Assembly (NCBI RefSeq): GCF_001757995.1
Contig: NZ_LXLV01000012.1
Span: 62,001 to 126,000 of the forward strand
From: Bacillus mycoides
GTDB lineage: Bacteria > Bacillota > Bacilli > Bacillales > Bacillaceae_G
DNA length: 64,000 nucleotides
Direction: 5' to 3'
Below the pieces are notes generated by a model that ran no database searches, was not told the DNA's origin, and saw nothing but the letters and a program-made list of their open reading frames with translations. Shown here piece by piece: positions 1 through 9,366 of this stretch (position 1 is the stretch's first letter; each line of letters begins with the position of its first letter). Position numbers and translations under genes: made by a program.

Positions 1-910
1 GTGAGATACCTTGTTGTACGATAAACTTTTTTAAATCATGTCCTTTTAACACATGGTTAAGAAGTGCTTCTAATGATTGATACTTTCTTAGTTTATTTTG
101 GTCATTTTCACGATAACGACAATAGTAGCGATTATCAGTTTGCGAATAGAGTATTTGATGAATGTTTCTTCCGAAGCTACCGTGTATTGGTTTCATATAA
201 ATATACTTATACGTACCGAGAAGTCGTTCTACTTGTTCAAAATGCTGAAATGCCTCTGTCTTTGGTAAGAATGGTTTAATCGAATCCTCTTTCATTAAAA
301 GTTCATGAACTTCCCATTTGTTGAAAAATCCTGGATTAAACCACGGAATCGCATAGTCGCTTTCTAATCGTTTCTTTGCTCTTACGATAGGTTTGTAATT
401 TTCTGATTGGCGATTTGGTAATCGGTCGTAAATGACATTTGGTAAAGGGACTTTGTTTTTTACCCATTTTCTTTCTTGAAAGAAGTACCCTTCAATTGTT
501 TCCTCTGCCCAGTTTATATGTTGAAGGCCAAAGACAAATACAAATGGCTGCAATGTGAATGGTGGTGTTAGTAAATCAGCGAGAGAGATGGAACGATTTC
601 CTAAAGGAGAATTAGAATCATCGTTAAAGCCAGTTGTGAAAATCCCGATTAATGGACCGAAAACAATGGTTTGATTTTGTATGAAGGCATGGATTGTTGC
701 TGAATGTGGTAGTAAAAGTTTAGCTGCAATTTGTTCTCCAATAATGATTTCTCGAGTGAATGAATAATGAATTTTAATATTCTCACATGTAATATAACGT
801 AAGCCAAAGGAAAGGGATGTAATTGGTGGTGTAATAGAAAAAACGTAAGGTAAAGTAATACTATTTGGATTCTCATCTGAAATACTTAATGTATATATGT
901 GCTCTTTCAA
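1..910 (-). CDS. yheD: YheC/YheD family ATP-grasp-like spore coat-associated protein (partial, 3' end outside window)
   Basis: The minus strand is open from a TTG at 908-910 to the window edge, giving 303 codons without a stop. The TTG is preceded by a strong GGAGG at normal spacing, overlapping the end of the upstream gene, so I chose it as start. The protein begins LKEHIYTLSISDEN and contains a YheC/D-type segment (VIYDRLPNR, then YIYMKPIHGSFGRNI) that is related to ATP-grasp folds. In B. subtilis the YheC/YheD proteins are associated with endospores; their reaction is not known. It is the second gene of a yheC-yheD operon, 19 bases after the first. The C-terminus is missing only because the window ends. 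Family assignment is firm; function is unknown. Confidence 0.85.
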   Translation of the reverse strand, partial: MKEHIYTLSISDENPNSITLPYVFSITPPITSLSFGLRYITCENIKIHYSFTREIIIGEQIAAKLLLPHSATIHAFIQNQTIVFGPLIGIFTTGFNDDSNSPLGNRSISLADLLTPPFTLQPFVFVFGLQHINWAEETIEGYFFQERKWVKNKVPLPNVIYDRLPNRQSENYKPIVRAKKRLESDYAIPWFNPGFFNKWEVHELLMKEDSIKPFLPKTEAFQHFEQVERLLGTYKYIYMKPIHGSFGRNIHQILYSQTDNRYYCRYRENDQNKLRKYQSLEALLNHVLKGHDLKKFIVQQGIS

Positions 911-929
911 CGGGGATTTCCTCCTTTCG

Positions 930-1991
930 TTATGGTGTAAATCGGCTAAACTTTAATGGACCATGAAAAATTTGTTCAGCCAGTTCGTCGTTGTACCTAG
1001 TATAAACTTCGTAAGACGGCATCGTATTGACGTACATAAGCCAAATGGCACCTTTTTGATCCATAATGGTAGAAAGCTCTAATTCAAATAATGACGAATA
1101 GGACTGATCGAGTGTTTTAAACACTTCATTTACAACATCATGTAAAGCATCTTTCAATAATTGAACGCCAGTTGGAGAAAGTAAATATTTAATTTTGGAA
1201 AATGGATGTAACATGGACCGCTCTGTTACTGAAAGTAAAAATTGCGCTGGGAATGAAGACTTTTGTATGAATTGACCGAGTACCTCCCAATTCTGTTCTT
1301 TGTTTTTTTGCATAATGGTTCGAATATGAATTGGATATGATAGTTGATTTGGAGGTTGTAACATTGGATGGATCATATAATGGGATGAGTGCACGTTCGA
1401 TTTGCACCATGATATAAATTCATCCGTTCGTTTGAATTGAGTAGAAGTATGCTGCTGTTCATTTACTGTATCGATATGAAATGTTTTATTTTTGTAAGTG
1501 GCCCGATATAAATTTTCATTGGAATGTATATTGATTGGTCTTATAATAATATCTCTTGTTTCTAGTAGTAATTTAAAAATTCCTTGTACTGTTCCTTTTT
1601 TTATTTTTGGTACGTAAGGGGAAAGACGTTTATTAGTAAGAAAAAGATTGTGCAAATCGCTTGGATTAATAAGCGTGTTGTTTAAAAAAGTAGTGGAAGA
1701 ACGTTTGTGTAATGAATGAATAATCGCAGTTGCTTGTTGGAATTCCTCATCCTCTTTGAAATGACAACGATCATATATATATGAAGGAATGGGAAAGGTT
1801 TGATTTATCCAATTTCCTGTATCTGTATCGTAAATAAGACCGGAAACAAGATCTGTCTTTGAATCAATGCTAAACGGTGTGAATTGGGCGACGACGTTAT
1901 GATAGAGACGAGCGCGCTTAGCGATTTCGGTGTAATACGTTTGCTCGTGATGGAGTTGAGAAGTTAAAAGACCAAGAACCAACGAAATCAC
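930..1991 (-). CDS. yheC: YheC/YheD family endospore coat-associated protein
   Basis: This 353-residue protein is close in length to B. subtilis YheC (about 360). It shares with its neighbour the YDTDTGNWINQTFPIPSYIY type N-terminal segment and an ATP-grasp-like C-terminal half containing IRPINIHSNENLYR and a late acidic/Asn segment (LELSTIMDQKGAIWLMYVN) where ATP-grasp enzymes place metal ligands. The start is the first ATG of the frame, in a region divergent from yheB. It is the promoter-proximal gene of the yheC-yheD pair, and the order yheA-yheB / yheC-yheD matches B. subtilis. A role in spore coat or cortex maturation is inferred from the family; no catalytic activity can be assigned. 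Confidence 0.87.
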   Translation of the reverse strand: MISLVLGLLTSQLHHEQTYYTEIAKRARLYHNVVAQFTPFSIDSKTDLVSGLIYDTDTGNWINQTFPIPSYIYDRCHFKEDEEFQQATAIIHSLHKRSSTTFLNNTLINPSDLHNLFLTNKRLSPYVPKIKKGTVQGIFKLLLETRDIIIRPINIHSNENLYRATYKNKTFHIDTVNEQQHTSTQFKRTDEFISWCKSNVHSSHYMIHPMLQPPNQLSYPIHIRTIMQKNKEQNWEVLGQFIQKSSFPAQFLLSVTERSMLHPFSKIKYLLSPTGVQLLKDALHDVVNEVFKTLDQSYSSLFELELSTIMDQKGAIWLMYVNTMPSYEVYTRYNDELAEQIFHGPLKFSRFTP

Positions 1992-2116
1992 TCCTTTAGT
2001 AATAAGATGTTTGCATAATAGGCGAAGCTATATATTGCAAATACGTTTTTATACCATTATACTTTTGTCCGTATGATGATATGCTATAGTTTTGGAGAAG
2101 TGAAAGGTTGATTGTG

Positions 2117-3253
2117 ATGAATATATGGTTGAATATGTTAACAACGACAGGACTCGGGGCAATTATTGGAGGATACACAAATCATTTAGCAATAAAAATG
2201 TTATTCCGTCCACATCGTCCTATTTATATTGGGAAGTTTCAAGTTCCATTTACGCCAGGGTTAATTCCGAAGCGCCGCGATGAGCTTGCTGTTCAATTAG
2301 GTAAAATGGTTGTAGAACACTTGTTAACACCAGAAGGAATCGGAAAAAAATTAACAAATGAAGAGTTTCAAGCCAGTTTAATTCGCTGGGCACAAGTGGA
2401 AGTTGATAAAGTAATTACGAATGAACAGTCGTTACGGGATATGTTAGAAAAATGGAATTTAACACATGTAGAAGAAGAGGCGACTCAAAAAATCGAACAT
2501 GTTATTACAGAAAAAATTCATGCATTTTTAGCAGAGTATTATACATATACATGGGAACAAGCTTTACCTCATTCTGTTCATGAAAAAGTAGAGAATGCGA
2601 TTCCACATGTCTCGGCTTTTATTTTGAAAAGAGGAATTAGCTTTTTTGAAAGTGAAGAAGGAAAGGCACGCCTTTCAAAAATGATTGATGACTTTTTCGC
2701 TTCTCGCGGGACGATGCTTAATTTAGTCGGTATGTTTTTAGGGAATGTAAGTTTAGTGGATCGTGTGCAGCCGGAAGTAATTAAGTTTTTAGGACAAGAC
2801 GAAACAGAGCGGCTGTTAACTGACGTACTGCAAAAAGAGTGGGAAAAGTTAAAAGTAAGAGACGTACAAGAATTAGAAACGTTTGTAGAGAAAGAAATGA
2901 TTGTGAGCTCTATAATGTCAGCTGTTAAAGTAGAGGAAGCAGTGAGAAAATTTTTAAATCAGTCTGTTCAGCAAGTATGTGATCCAGTTCGAGAAACGGT
3001 TATTGAAAAAGTAGTTCCAAGCGCAGTAACGAAAGGCTTGAAGTGGGGAACAGAAAATGTAGAGAGCATATTGAAAAATCTACAGCTTGCGGAAATTGTG
3101 CAGCAAGAAGTATCTACATTTTCAACAGAGAGACTAGAAGATCTTGTATTGTCCATTACAAAAAATGAGTTGAAAATGATTACTTATTTAGGGGCGTTAC
3201 TAGGAGGAACAATTGGATTTATTCAAGGATTGCTACTCTTGTTCCTTAAGTAA
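2117..3253 (+). CDS. yheB: DUF445 / UPF0754 membrane protein YheB
   Basis: A 378-residue membrane protein. It has one hydrophobic segment at the extreme N-terminus (residues 4-20, [18 protein letters not shown]), a conserved [15 protein letters not shown] segment near residue 50, a long charged helical middle part and a C-terminal hydrophobic hairpin (about residues 355-376). This layout is typical of the DUF445 family. An in-frame TTG exists 9 bases upstream, but the GAAAGG at 2102-2107 is best spaced for the ATG at 2117, giving the usual 378 residues. It is divergent from yheC and lies upstream of yheA. Function is unknown; the family is often linked to spore or envelope processes. Confidence 0.9.
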   Translation: MNIWLNMLTTTGLGAIIGGYTNHLAIKMLFRPHRPIYIGKFQVPFTPGLIPKRRDELAVQLGKMVVEHLLTPEGIGKKLTNEEFQASLIRWAQVEVDKVITNEQSLRDMLEKWNLTHVEEEATQKIEHVITEKIHAFLAEYYTYTWEQALPHSVHEKVENAIPHVSAFILKRGISFFESEEGKARLSKMIDDFFASRGTMLNLVGMFLGNVSLVDRVQPEVIKFLGQDETERLLTDVLQKEWEKLKVRDVQELETFVEKEMIVSSIMSAVKVEEAVRKFLNQSVQQVCDPVRETVIEKVVPSAVTKGLKWGTENVESILKNLQLAEIVQQEVSTFSTERLEDLVLSITKNELKMITYLGALLGGTIGFIQGLLLLFLK

Positions 3254-3395
3254 TAGAGATGGGTACATAGAAATAAAAGCGAAAATTCTTCACATCTCTT
3301 GCATAGTTTGATATGGTAAGAAGAGGTGCGGATGTAAATGCACTTAAAAGGCAGTGCGCATGAAAAGCGCTAGCCTTCTAAAGGAGGAAAATAAA

Positions 3396-3752
3396 ATGAC
3401 AAAAAACATTCATGATGTTGCATATGAATTACAAAAAGCAATCGCTGAAAACGAAGATTTCCAAACACTAAAAGCAAGCTACGCAGCAGTACAAGGAGAT
3501 GCAGAGTCAAAGAACTTATTCGAAGAGTTCCGCGCGATGCAACTTGGCTTACAACAAAAAATGATGCAAGGCCAAGAAATCACTGAAGAAGATAACCAAA
3601 AAGCACAAGAAGTTGTAGCTCGTATTCAACAAGATGCTAAAATCACAAAGTTAATGGAAACTGAGCAACGTTTAAACATCGTTATCACTGACGTTAACAA
3701 AATCATTATGCAGCCACTTGAAGAATTATATAGCGCGCAACAACAAGCGTAA
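3396..3752 (+). CDS. yheA: YlbF/YmcA family protein YheA (UPF0342)
   Basis: A 118-residue, almost wholly helical, Gln- and Glu-rich soluble protein starting [16 protein letters not shown]. It belongs to the YlbF/YmcA/YheA family; the related YlbF and YmcA form a complex that influences RNase Y and development in B. subtilis, but YheA itself has no firm role. The frame opens 42 bases earlier, but AAGGAGG at 3381-3387 is placed exactly for the ATG at 3396. It follows yheB by 140 bases and is closed by a strong hairpin, so it may have its own promoter. Confidence 0.9.
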   Translation: MTKNIHDVAYELQKAIAENEDFQTLKASYAAVQGDAESKNLFEEFRAMQLGLQQKMMQGQEITEEDNQKAQEVVARIQQDAKITKLMETEQRLNIVITDVNKIIMQPLEELYSAQQQA

Positions 3753-3761
3753 TGATAGAAG

Positions 3762-3788
3762 ACGCTCCTACTATAGGGGCGTTTTTTG
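3762..3788 (+). terminator. Rho-independent terminator after yheA
   Basis: A 9-bp stem (ACGCTCCTA pairing with TAGGGGCGT, loop CTA) is followed directly by a run of six T. It ends yheA transcription. Confidence 0.88.
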
Positions 3789-3814
3789 TGTAGGAAATTT
3801 GATAGTCCTTCCAC

Positions 3815-3860
3815 AAAAAAAACCTTCAAAATAGCCATGTGTTAGTGAATATTTTGAAGG
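3815..3860 (-). terminator. Terminator of the 4523-to-3903 minus-strand operon
   Basis: CCTTCAAAATA at 3823-3833 pairs with TATTTTGAAGG at 3850-3860. Read on the minus strand the stem is followed by eight T, so it terminates the downstream end of the minus-strand lipoprotein operon. Confidence 0.82.
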
Positions 3861-3902
3861 GAGTATATGATGTATCTTTCAATTTCTCTTTTACATATAT
3901 CA

Positions 3903-4523
3903 TTACTTGTTGAAATACTCAGTTCTAATATTTTTTTCTTTCAAAAACTTTTCAATTTCTTTTTGCTTTCTACCATTAACTTTCTCAAAGCGCTTTGTAA
4001 AAGAAAAATCGGCCTTGAACAAGTTACCATCTTGAGCGATTTTTTCTATTTCTTGATCTAGCTCTATTGAAAGTGCGGTAGACGATGAAATAAATTCATA
4101 GATTTCTTTCGAAGGCTTTTTGTAATCATCAGGTATAGTATTGTTACTAATAAAATCATGGAAATTTGCATCATTTTGTTTTGCTAAATCTATTAGTTTT
4201 TTTAATTTCTCTCGGTCGGATTCAGTGATATTCTCGTCAGACATGGCTGATGAAAGGGGAACGATGTTTTCAAATAACTCTCCGCTATAATCTAAATAAT
4301 TTTTTATATTTTGTTTCATTTCGTCTTCATTAATATTTTCGTTCTTTTTTTGAGAGTTAAATATATTTTCTGGAATTTTAATAGTAACATCTTTAATAGA
4401 TTGTACATCGTCTAATTTATCGGATTGTGTATTGTTCGTATCATTAGCTTGTGCACTGTGTGAACAAGCTGATATAAATAAAAGAGTAAGCAGTATGAGT
4501 GGATATAAAGTATATTTCTTCAT
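3903..4523 (-). CDS. NDxxF-motif lipoprotein
   Basis: About 206 residues. The N-terminus is a lipoprotein signal peptide (MKKYTLYPLILLTLLFISAC, lipobox ISAC with the Cys about residue 20), so the mature protein should be anchored to the outer face of the membrane. The rest is charged and helical and contains NDANFHDF, the motif for which the small NDxxF lipoprotein family of Firmicutes is named. A start 18 bases upstream is possible, but AAGGAG sits just before the ATG at 4523. It lies 21 bases after the DUF1700 gene in the same operon. No function is known for the family. Confidence 0.78.
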   Translation of the reverse strand: MKKYTLYPLILLTLLFISACSHSAQANDTNNTQSDKLDDVQSIKDVTIKIPENIFNSQKKNENINEDEMKQNIKNYLDYSGELFENIVPLSSAMSDENITESDREKLKKLIDLAKQNDANFHDFISNNTIPDDYKKPSKEIYEFISSSTALSIELDQEIEKIAQDGNLFKADFSFTKRFEKVNGRKQKEIEKFLKEKNIRTEYFNK

Positions 4524-4544
4524 TTTAATCTCCTTTTTCATTCA

Positions 4545-5105
4545 TTAGTATCTTTGTAAAACGGCTAAATTCCATTTTAAATACTTTACTAAAAGTGAGT
4601 ATACATGTTTTATCATTTGGTAAGATATTACGGATATTAGTAAGCCGATGCAAAAAGCTATGAATACATTATAGACATTGGAATAACTGATTTGATGAAA
4701 CCCGTTAAAAAATCCTAACCCTATTAATAAAATAGGTGAAATGATTAATAATGGAGTGGCAATTATAAGTGCTAGAAGAATCGGTAATAAGAAGAGTAAT
4801 AAGAAAAAGGCGATAATGATAAATATAAAGTTTAAAAAACTTAAGCTCATAACAGAAAATATTGCTGTTATGATATTTTTAAGGCTTCGCTTATGATCAG
4901 CGTTGCTTATTGCATATGTAACATTAAGTTCTTTAGCGATAGTTTTAGGGTTTCCTAGCTTTTTAGAAATTTCTTCTTCAGATTTTCCGTCCTGTTTACC
5001 ACTAATAAAATGAGTTTCGTACTCCGAGATAATATCTTTCTTTTCTAAATTAGGCATATTTCGTAGGGAGGAACTAAGTTGTTCTAAAAATTCACTTTTG
5101 TTCAT
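4545..5105 (-). CDS. DUF1700 / HAAS-domain membrane protein
   Basis: About 186 residues. The first 60 carry the HAAS/DUF1700 signature: MNKSEFLEQL, then ISEYETHF and EISKKLGNPKTIAKEL. This is followed by several hydrophobic segments (about residues 75-130 and 140-165) that should span the membrane. Proteins of this family are usually paired with a PadR-type regulator and act as membrane partners in envelope stress circuits; no padR gene is visible next to it here, which is unusual. AAAGGAAAG precedes the ATG at 5105; the frame could also start at GTG 5114. It is the first gene of a two-gene operon with the NDxxF lipoprotein. Confidence 0.8.
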   Translation of the reverse strand: MNKSEFLEQLSSSLRNMPNLEKKDIISEYETHFISGKQDGKSEEEISKKLGNPKTIAKELNVTYAISNADHKRSLKNIITAIFSVMSLSFLNFIFIIIAFFLLLFLLPILLALIIATPLLIISPILLIGLGFFNGFHQISYSNVYNVFIAFCIGLLISVISYQMIKHVYSLLVKYLKWNLAVLQRY

Positions 5106-5391
5106 TACAATCACTTTCCTTTATAAAATGATTAATCACATCTGGGAATCTTATCTGTTTTTGAGTAAATAGCATAACCTTTCTGCACCTTTTGAAGTGT
5201 ATATATTTACGGGATATATACTAATCTAAACTTACATTCCAATTATTGGGTATTCAATTATTTACAAATATACCACTTACTAGTATTCTTTGCGAGGTAC
5301 TGTAATATTGTTAATACCATGAATAGGTGAAAGTCTTTTTATATATTTCTAGAGGAGGATATCAGAATGGTATTTTAAGATAAATAAAAGA
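5106..5391. other. Intergenic region with an isolated strong RBS and a three-codon ORF
   Basis: This stretch holds the promoter side of the minus-strand DUF1700 operon and no recognisable gene. On the plus strand AGAGGAGGAT at 5351-5360 is a near-perfect ribosome binding site followed at 5367 by ATG GTA TTT TAA. It looks like the start of a gene that has been lost, or a minimal leader ORF. Confidence 0.4.
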
Positions 5392-5470
5392 TTGTAAGCG
5401 TATTCTTTAATGATTGTCAAAATACTGTCAAATTCATATCATTGGAAAAATAATGCATTTGTAATATAAT
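5392..5470 (+). promoter_or_regulatory. alsS promoter with upstream candidate CcpA (cre) site
   Basis: TTGTAAGCGTATTCT at 5392-5406 fits the cre consensus WTGNAANCGNWNNCW at every fixed position. Downstream, TTGGAA at 5442-5447 and TATAAT at 5465-5470 are separated by exactly 17 bases, a good sigma-A promoter for alsS-alsD. A cre about 80 bases upstream of the likely transcription start is the placement seen in CcpA-activated overflow-metabolism genes such as ackA. Activation by CcpA is therefore inferred, not shown. Confidence 0.65.
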
Positions 5471-5555
5471 GATAAACAATACTTCACTACATTAATTAAT
5501 ATTGTGAAATTAAAAATCTTTATTACACACATTATGAAATAAAGGGATGATTAGT

Positions 5556-7244
5556 TTGAGTACAGGTGTAAAAGCAAACGACGTGAAGACAAAAACAAAA
5601 GGAGCAGATCTTGTTGTTGATTGTTTAATTAAACAAGGTGTTACACATGTTTTCGGTATTCCAGGAGCGAAGATTGACTCTGTATTTGATGTACTGCAAG
5701 AAAGAGGACCAGAGTTAATTGTTTGTCGTCATGAACAAAACGCAGCATTTATGGCAGCTGCTATTGGTAGATTAACAGGGAAACCAGGCGTATGCCTTGT
5801 AACTTCAGGACCAGGGACATCGAATTTAGCGACAGGTCTTGTTACTGCGAATGCGGAGAGTGATCCCGTTGTTGCTTTAGCTGGTGCAGTTCCGCGTACT
5901 GACCGCTTAAAACGTACGCATCAATCTATGGATAATGCTGCACTATTCGAACCAATCACAAAATATAGCGTAGAAGTAGAGCATCCAGATAATGTGCCAG
6001 AAGCATTAAGTAATGCATTTTGAAGTGCGACTTCCACAAATCCGGGAGCAACTTTAGTAAGTCTTCCGCAAGACGTTATGACTGCGGAAACGACTGTAGA
6101 GTCTATCGGAGCGCTTTCTAAGCCACAGCTTGGAATCGCTCCCACACATGAAATTACATATGTAGTAGAAAAAATAAAATCAGCGAAATTACCAGTTATT
6201 TTACTCGGTATGAGAGCGAGCACGAATGAAGTGACGAAAGCTGTTCGTGAATTAATTGCTGATACAGAACTTCCTGTCGTTGAAACATATCAAGCAGCTG
6301 GCGCGATTTCACGTGAGTTAGAAGATCATTTCTTCGGCCGCGTTGGATTATTCCGTAACCAACCAGGTGATATTTTACTAGAAGAAGCCGATCTTGTTAT
6401 TTCAATCGGTTATGATCCGATTGAGTATGATCCGAAATTCTGGAATAAACTTGGAGACAGAACGATTATTCATCTTGATGATCATCAAGCGGATATCGAT
6501 CATGATTACCAACCAGAGCGTGAATTAATTGGCGATATCGCTTTAACTGTAAATAGCATTGCAGAGAAATTACCGAAGCTTGTATTAAATGCGAAATCAG
6601 AAGCAGTTTTAGAACGATTACGTGCGAAATTATCAGAGCAAGCGGAAGTTCCAAATCGTGCTTCTGAAGGTGTTACGCATCCGCTTCAAGTCATTCGTAC
6701 ACTTCGTTCTTTAATTAGTGACGATACAACGGTTACGTGTGACATCGGTTCACATTCTATTTGGATGGCGAGATGTTTCCGTTCTTATGAACCACGTAGA
6801 CTATTATTTAGTAACGGTATGCAAACGTTAGGTGTTGCACTACCTTGGGCAATTGCCGCTACTTTAGTTGAACCGGGAAAAAAAGTTGTTTCCGTGTCAG
6901 GTGATGGTGGTTTCTTATTCTCTTCGATGGAGTTAGAAACAGCGGTACGTTTAAATGCACCGGTTGTACATCTCGTTTGGAGAGACGGTACATATGATAT
7001 GGTTGCGTTCCAACAAATGATGAAATACGGTAGAACATCAGCTACAGAGTTTGGCGATGTTGATCTTGTGAAATATGCAGAAAGTTTCGGAGCAATAGGT
7101 CTTCGTGTCAATACACCAGACGAATTAGAAGGTGTATTGAGAGAAGCGTTAGAAGCAGAAGGTCCTGTCATTATTGATATTCCAATTGACTACCGTGACA
7201 ACATTAAATTAAGCGAAAAATTATTACCAAACCAATTAAACTAA
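5556..7244 (+). pseudogene. alsS: Acetolactate synthase AlsS, split by an in-frame TGA
   Basis: The full reading frame is about 562 codons and matches catabolic acetolactate synthase, which condenses two pyruvates to acetolactate with thiamine diphosphate. Visible motifs are the N-terminal GIPGAKID and the [10 protein letters not shown] segment with the catalytic Glu, then TSGPGTSN, and in the C-terminal domain the ThDP-binding [10 protein letters not shown]. Codon 156 (6021-6023) is TGA where an Arg is expected (SNAF-stop-SATS), a single C-to-T change of CGA. The frame is otherwise intact before and after. Start: TTG 5556, because AAAGGG at 5541-5546 abuts the ATG at 5547. Without readthrough, acetoin formation from pyruvate would be lost although alsD is intact. 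Confidence 0.85.
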
Positions 7245-7260
7245 TGGAGGCATGGCTGAG

Positions 7261-8019
7261 ATGACTGTTGCACAATTAATTGATATTGATGCAAAAAGAA
7301 CGAAAACGAGTAATGAAGTATATCAAACTTCAACAATGCTTGCGTTATTAGATGGTATATATGATGGTGTTATTAACTTTGAGGAACTGAAAGAACGTGG
7401 TGATTTTGGCATCGGCACATTTGATCAATTAGATGGTGAAATGATTGCGTTTGATAATGAGTTTTATCATTTACGTTCAGACGGTTCAGCGGAAAAGGTA
7501 GAGCCGGAAGAAACAACACCGTTTGCGACTGTAACGTTTTTTGAAAAAGAAATGAGTTATACGGTAGAGCGTCCGATGCATCGTGAAGAAGTGGAAGCAT
7601 TATTACATGAATTAATGCCAAGTAAAAACTTATTTTATGCGATTCGAATGGACGGTACGTTCCGTGAAGTTAGAACGAGAACTGTTCCAAGACAAGAAAA
7701 ACCGTATACGCCGCTCGTTGAAGTGACGAAATCACAAACGATTTTTTCATTTAAAGATACGGATGGAACGATGGCTGGATTTTGGACACCGGATTACGCG
7801 CAAGGTATTGGTGTAGCTGGTTTCCACTTACATTACATTGATGATGAAATTCGCGGGGGCGGACATGTTTTCGACTATGTTGTAGAAAACTGTACGATCC
7901 AAATTTGTCAAAAAGCTCATATGCATTTAGCACTTCCTGAAACAGCTGATTTTATGGCGGCGGAATTATCAAGAGAAAACTTAGAGAATGATATTGAGAC
8001 CGCGGAAGGTGCGGAGTAA
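7261..8019 (+). CDS. alsD: Acetolactate decarboxylase
   Basis: A 252-residue AlsD that decarboxylates acetolactate to acetoin. The zinc site is visible as GFHLHYIDD (two His) and GGGHVFDY (third His), about residues 190-207 of the family numbering, and the N-terminal STMLALLDGIYDG segment is typical. An ATG at 7252 is only one base after GGAGG, so the ATG at 7261 is preferred. It follows alsS by 16 bases in the same operon. The gene is intact while its substrate-producing partner alsS is broken; other acetohydroxyacid synthases could still supply acetolactate. Confidence 0.92.
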   Translation: MTVAQLIDIDAKRTKTSNEVYQTSTMLALLDGIYDGVINFEELKERGDFGIGTFDQLDGEMIAFDNEFYHLRSDGSAEKVEPEETTPFATVTFFEKEMSYTVERPMHREEVEALLHELMPSKNLFYAIRMDGTFREVRTRTVPRQEKPYTPLVEVTKSQTIFSFKDTDGTMAGFWTPDYAQGIGVAGFHLHYIDDEIRGGGHVFDYVVENCTIQICQKAHMHLALPETADFMAAELSRENLENDIETAEGAE

Positions 8020-8053
8020 AAAGGAATCGAAATTATGTATTCTCTATATAAAG

Positions 8054-8085
8054 AACCGAAGTCTTGTTCAGGCTTCGGTTTTTTT
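8054..8085 (+). terminator. Terminator of alsSD
   Basis: AACCGAAG at 8054-8061 pairs with CTTCGGTT at 8073-8080, followed by a T run. Confidence 0.85.
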
Positions 8086-8236
8086 CATTGATTCACAATC
8101 TTCGAGTGAAATCCCCCTATCTAATTTCACTGCAGGCCTCATTATGTTTCATTTGTAAAATGAAAATTCAATTTTGAAGCAAAAGAAATATAAATTTCCC
8201 TCCAAACATATACATCAAAAGGATAGGGGGGATATG

Positions 8237-9316
8237 ATGGAAAACTCAATTACTATTAGTCTATGCATGATTGTAAAAGATGAGGAACAAACTATATCAA
8301 AATGCTTAGAATCGGTCAAAAGTGTTGTGGATGAAATTATTATTGTAGATACAGGGTCAACAGATGCTACAAAAGAAATTGTGAAGAAGTACGACGCGAA
8401 AGTTTATGATTTTCAATGGATTGAAGATTTTTCAGCGGCACGAAATTTTGCATTTTCTAAAGCTACAAAAGAATATATTCTTTGGCTAGACGCAGATGAC
8501 ATAATAGATACGGAAGATAGAAAGAAATTGCTACAGTTAAAACATACGTTAGATCGTAGTACGGATGCAGTATCTATGAAATATTATTTAACTTTTGATA
8601 TAGAAGGAAATCCAACACATTCTTTAAGGAGATATCGATTAGTCAACAGAAGTAAAAATTTTCAATGGTATGGATTTGTTCATGAATATTTAGAGGTGTA
8701 TGGAAATCTTATAAATAGTGATGTAGGGGTAAGTCATAAAAAAGTAAAAGCATATACTAATCGTAATTTACAAATATACGAAAAACATCTTGAGAGTGGA
8801 AAAGAATTTAGTCCCCGCGATGTGTACTATTATGCAAATGAATGTAAGGATCACAGATTATATGATAAGGCTGTTAAGTGGTATTCCAGATTTTTAGATG
8901 AAGAAAAAGGTTGGGTTGAAGATAATATTCAAGCTTGTTTAAAAAGAGCCGAATGTTATTTTGAATTGGGGAACTTAAAACAATCTATTCGTTCTTGTTT
9001 ACAATCATTTATGTATGACACACCTAGAGGAGAACTTTGTTGCCACTTAGGACGTGTATTTTTGCAACAAAGTGAATATGCAAAAGCAATATATTGGTAC
9101 CATGCAGCAATTGACGGACCACGATCAAAAGATTCTCCATTTGTCCGGGAAGAGTGTCATACATGGTTGCCGCATATTCAACTATGTATTTGTTATGATC
9201 GAATAAAAGAATATGAAAAGGCAATTTATCACAACGAACAAGCTGCACAGTTCATACCTAATAATCCAAGTATTGAATATAATAGAAAATATTTTGATGG
9301 TTTATTCAAAAAATAG
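8237..9316 (+). CDS. Family 2 glycosyltransferase with C-terminal TPR-like repeats
   Basis: About 359 residues. The N-terminal domain is a GT-A glycosyltransferase of family 2: SLCMIVKDEEQTISKCLESV, IVDTGSTDAT and the DXD-like metal site WLDADD near residue 90. The C-terminal half is built of degenerate tetratricopeptide-type repeats (YYYANECKDHRLYDKAVKWY, then CHLGRVFLQQSEYAKAIYWY). This architecture is common in B. cereus group proteins thought to glycosylate surface or spore structures; donor and acceptor are not known. AGGGGG at 8225-8230 best suits the ATG at 8237. It precedes a decayed second glycosyltransferase by 50 bases, so the two probably formed one operon. Confidence 0.85.
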   Translation: MENSITISLCMIVKDEEQTISKCLESVKSVVDEIIIVDTGSTDATKEIVKKYDAKVYDFQWIEDFSAARNFAFSKATKEYILWLDADDIIDTEDRKKLLQLKHTLDRSTDAVSMKYYLTFDIEGNPTHSLRRYRLVNRSKNFQWYGFVHEYLEVYGNLINSDVGVSHKKVKAYTNRNLQIYEKHLESGKEFSPRDVYYYANECKDHRLYDKAVKWYSRFLDEEKGWVEDNIQACLKRAECYFELGNLKQSIRSCLQSFMYDTPRGELCCHLGRVFLQQSEYAKAIYWYHAAIDGPRSKDSPFVREECHTWLPHIQLCICYDRIKEYEKAIYHNEQAAQFIPNNPSIEYNRKYFDGLFKK

Positions 9317-9366
9317 TATTGAACAATACTAGATAATCATTTCGGTTGCTGAGAGGAATTTGATTC

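Noticed and set aside
649-876. 75-codon minus-strand frame starting MRIQIVLLYL
   Set aside because: It lies out of frame inside the yheD reading frame that runs from TTG 910.
5483-5508. TTCAC...GTGAA upstream of alsS as a Rex or FNR site
   Set aside because: The half-sites are 15 bases apart, too far for either regulator's palindrome.
8100-8236. AT-rich region before the 8237 glycosyltransferase as a possible PlcR box
   Set aside because: No match to TATGNANNNNTNCATA was found here or in other intergenic regions.
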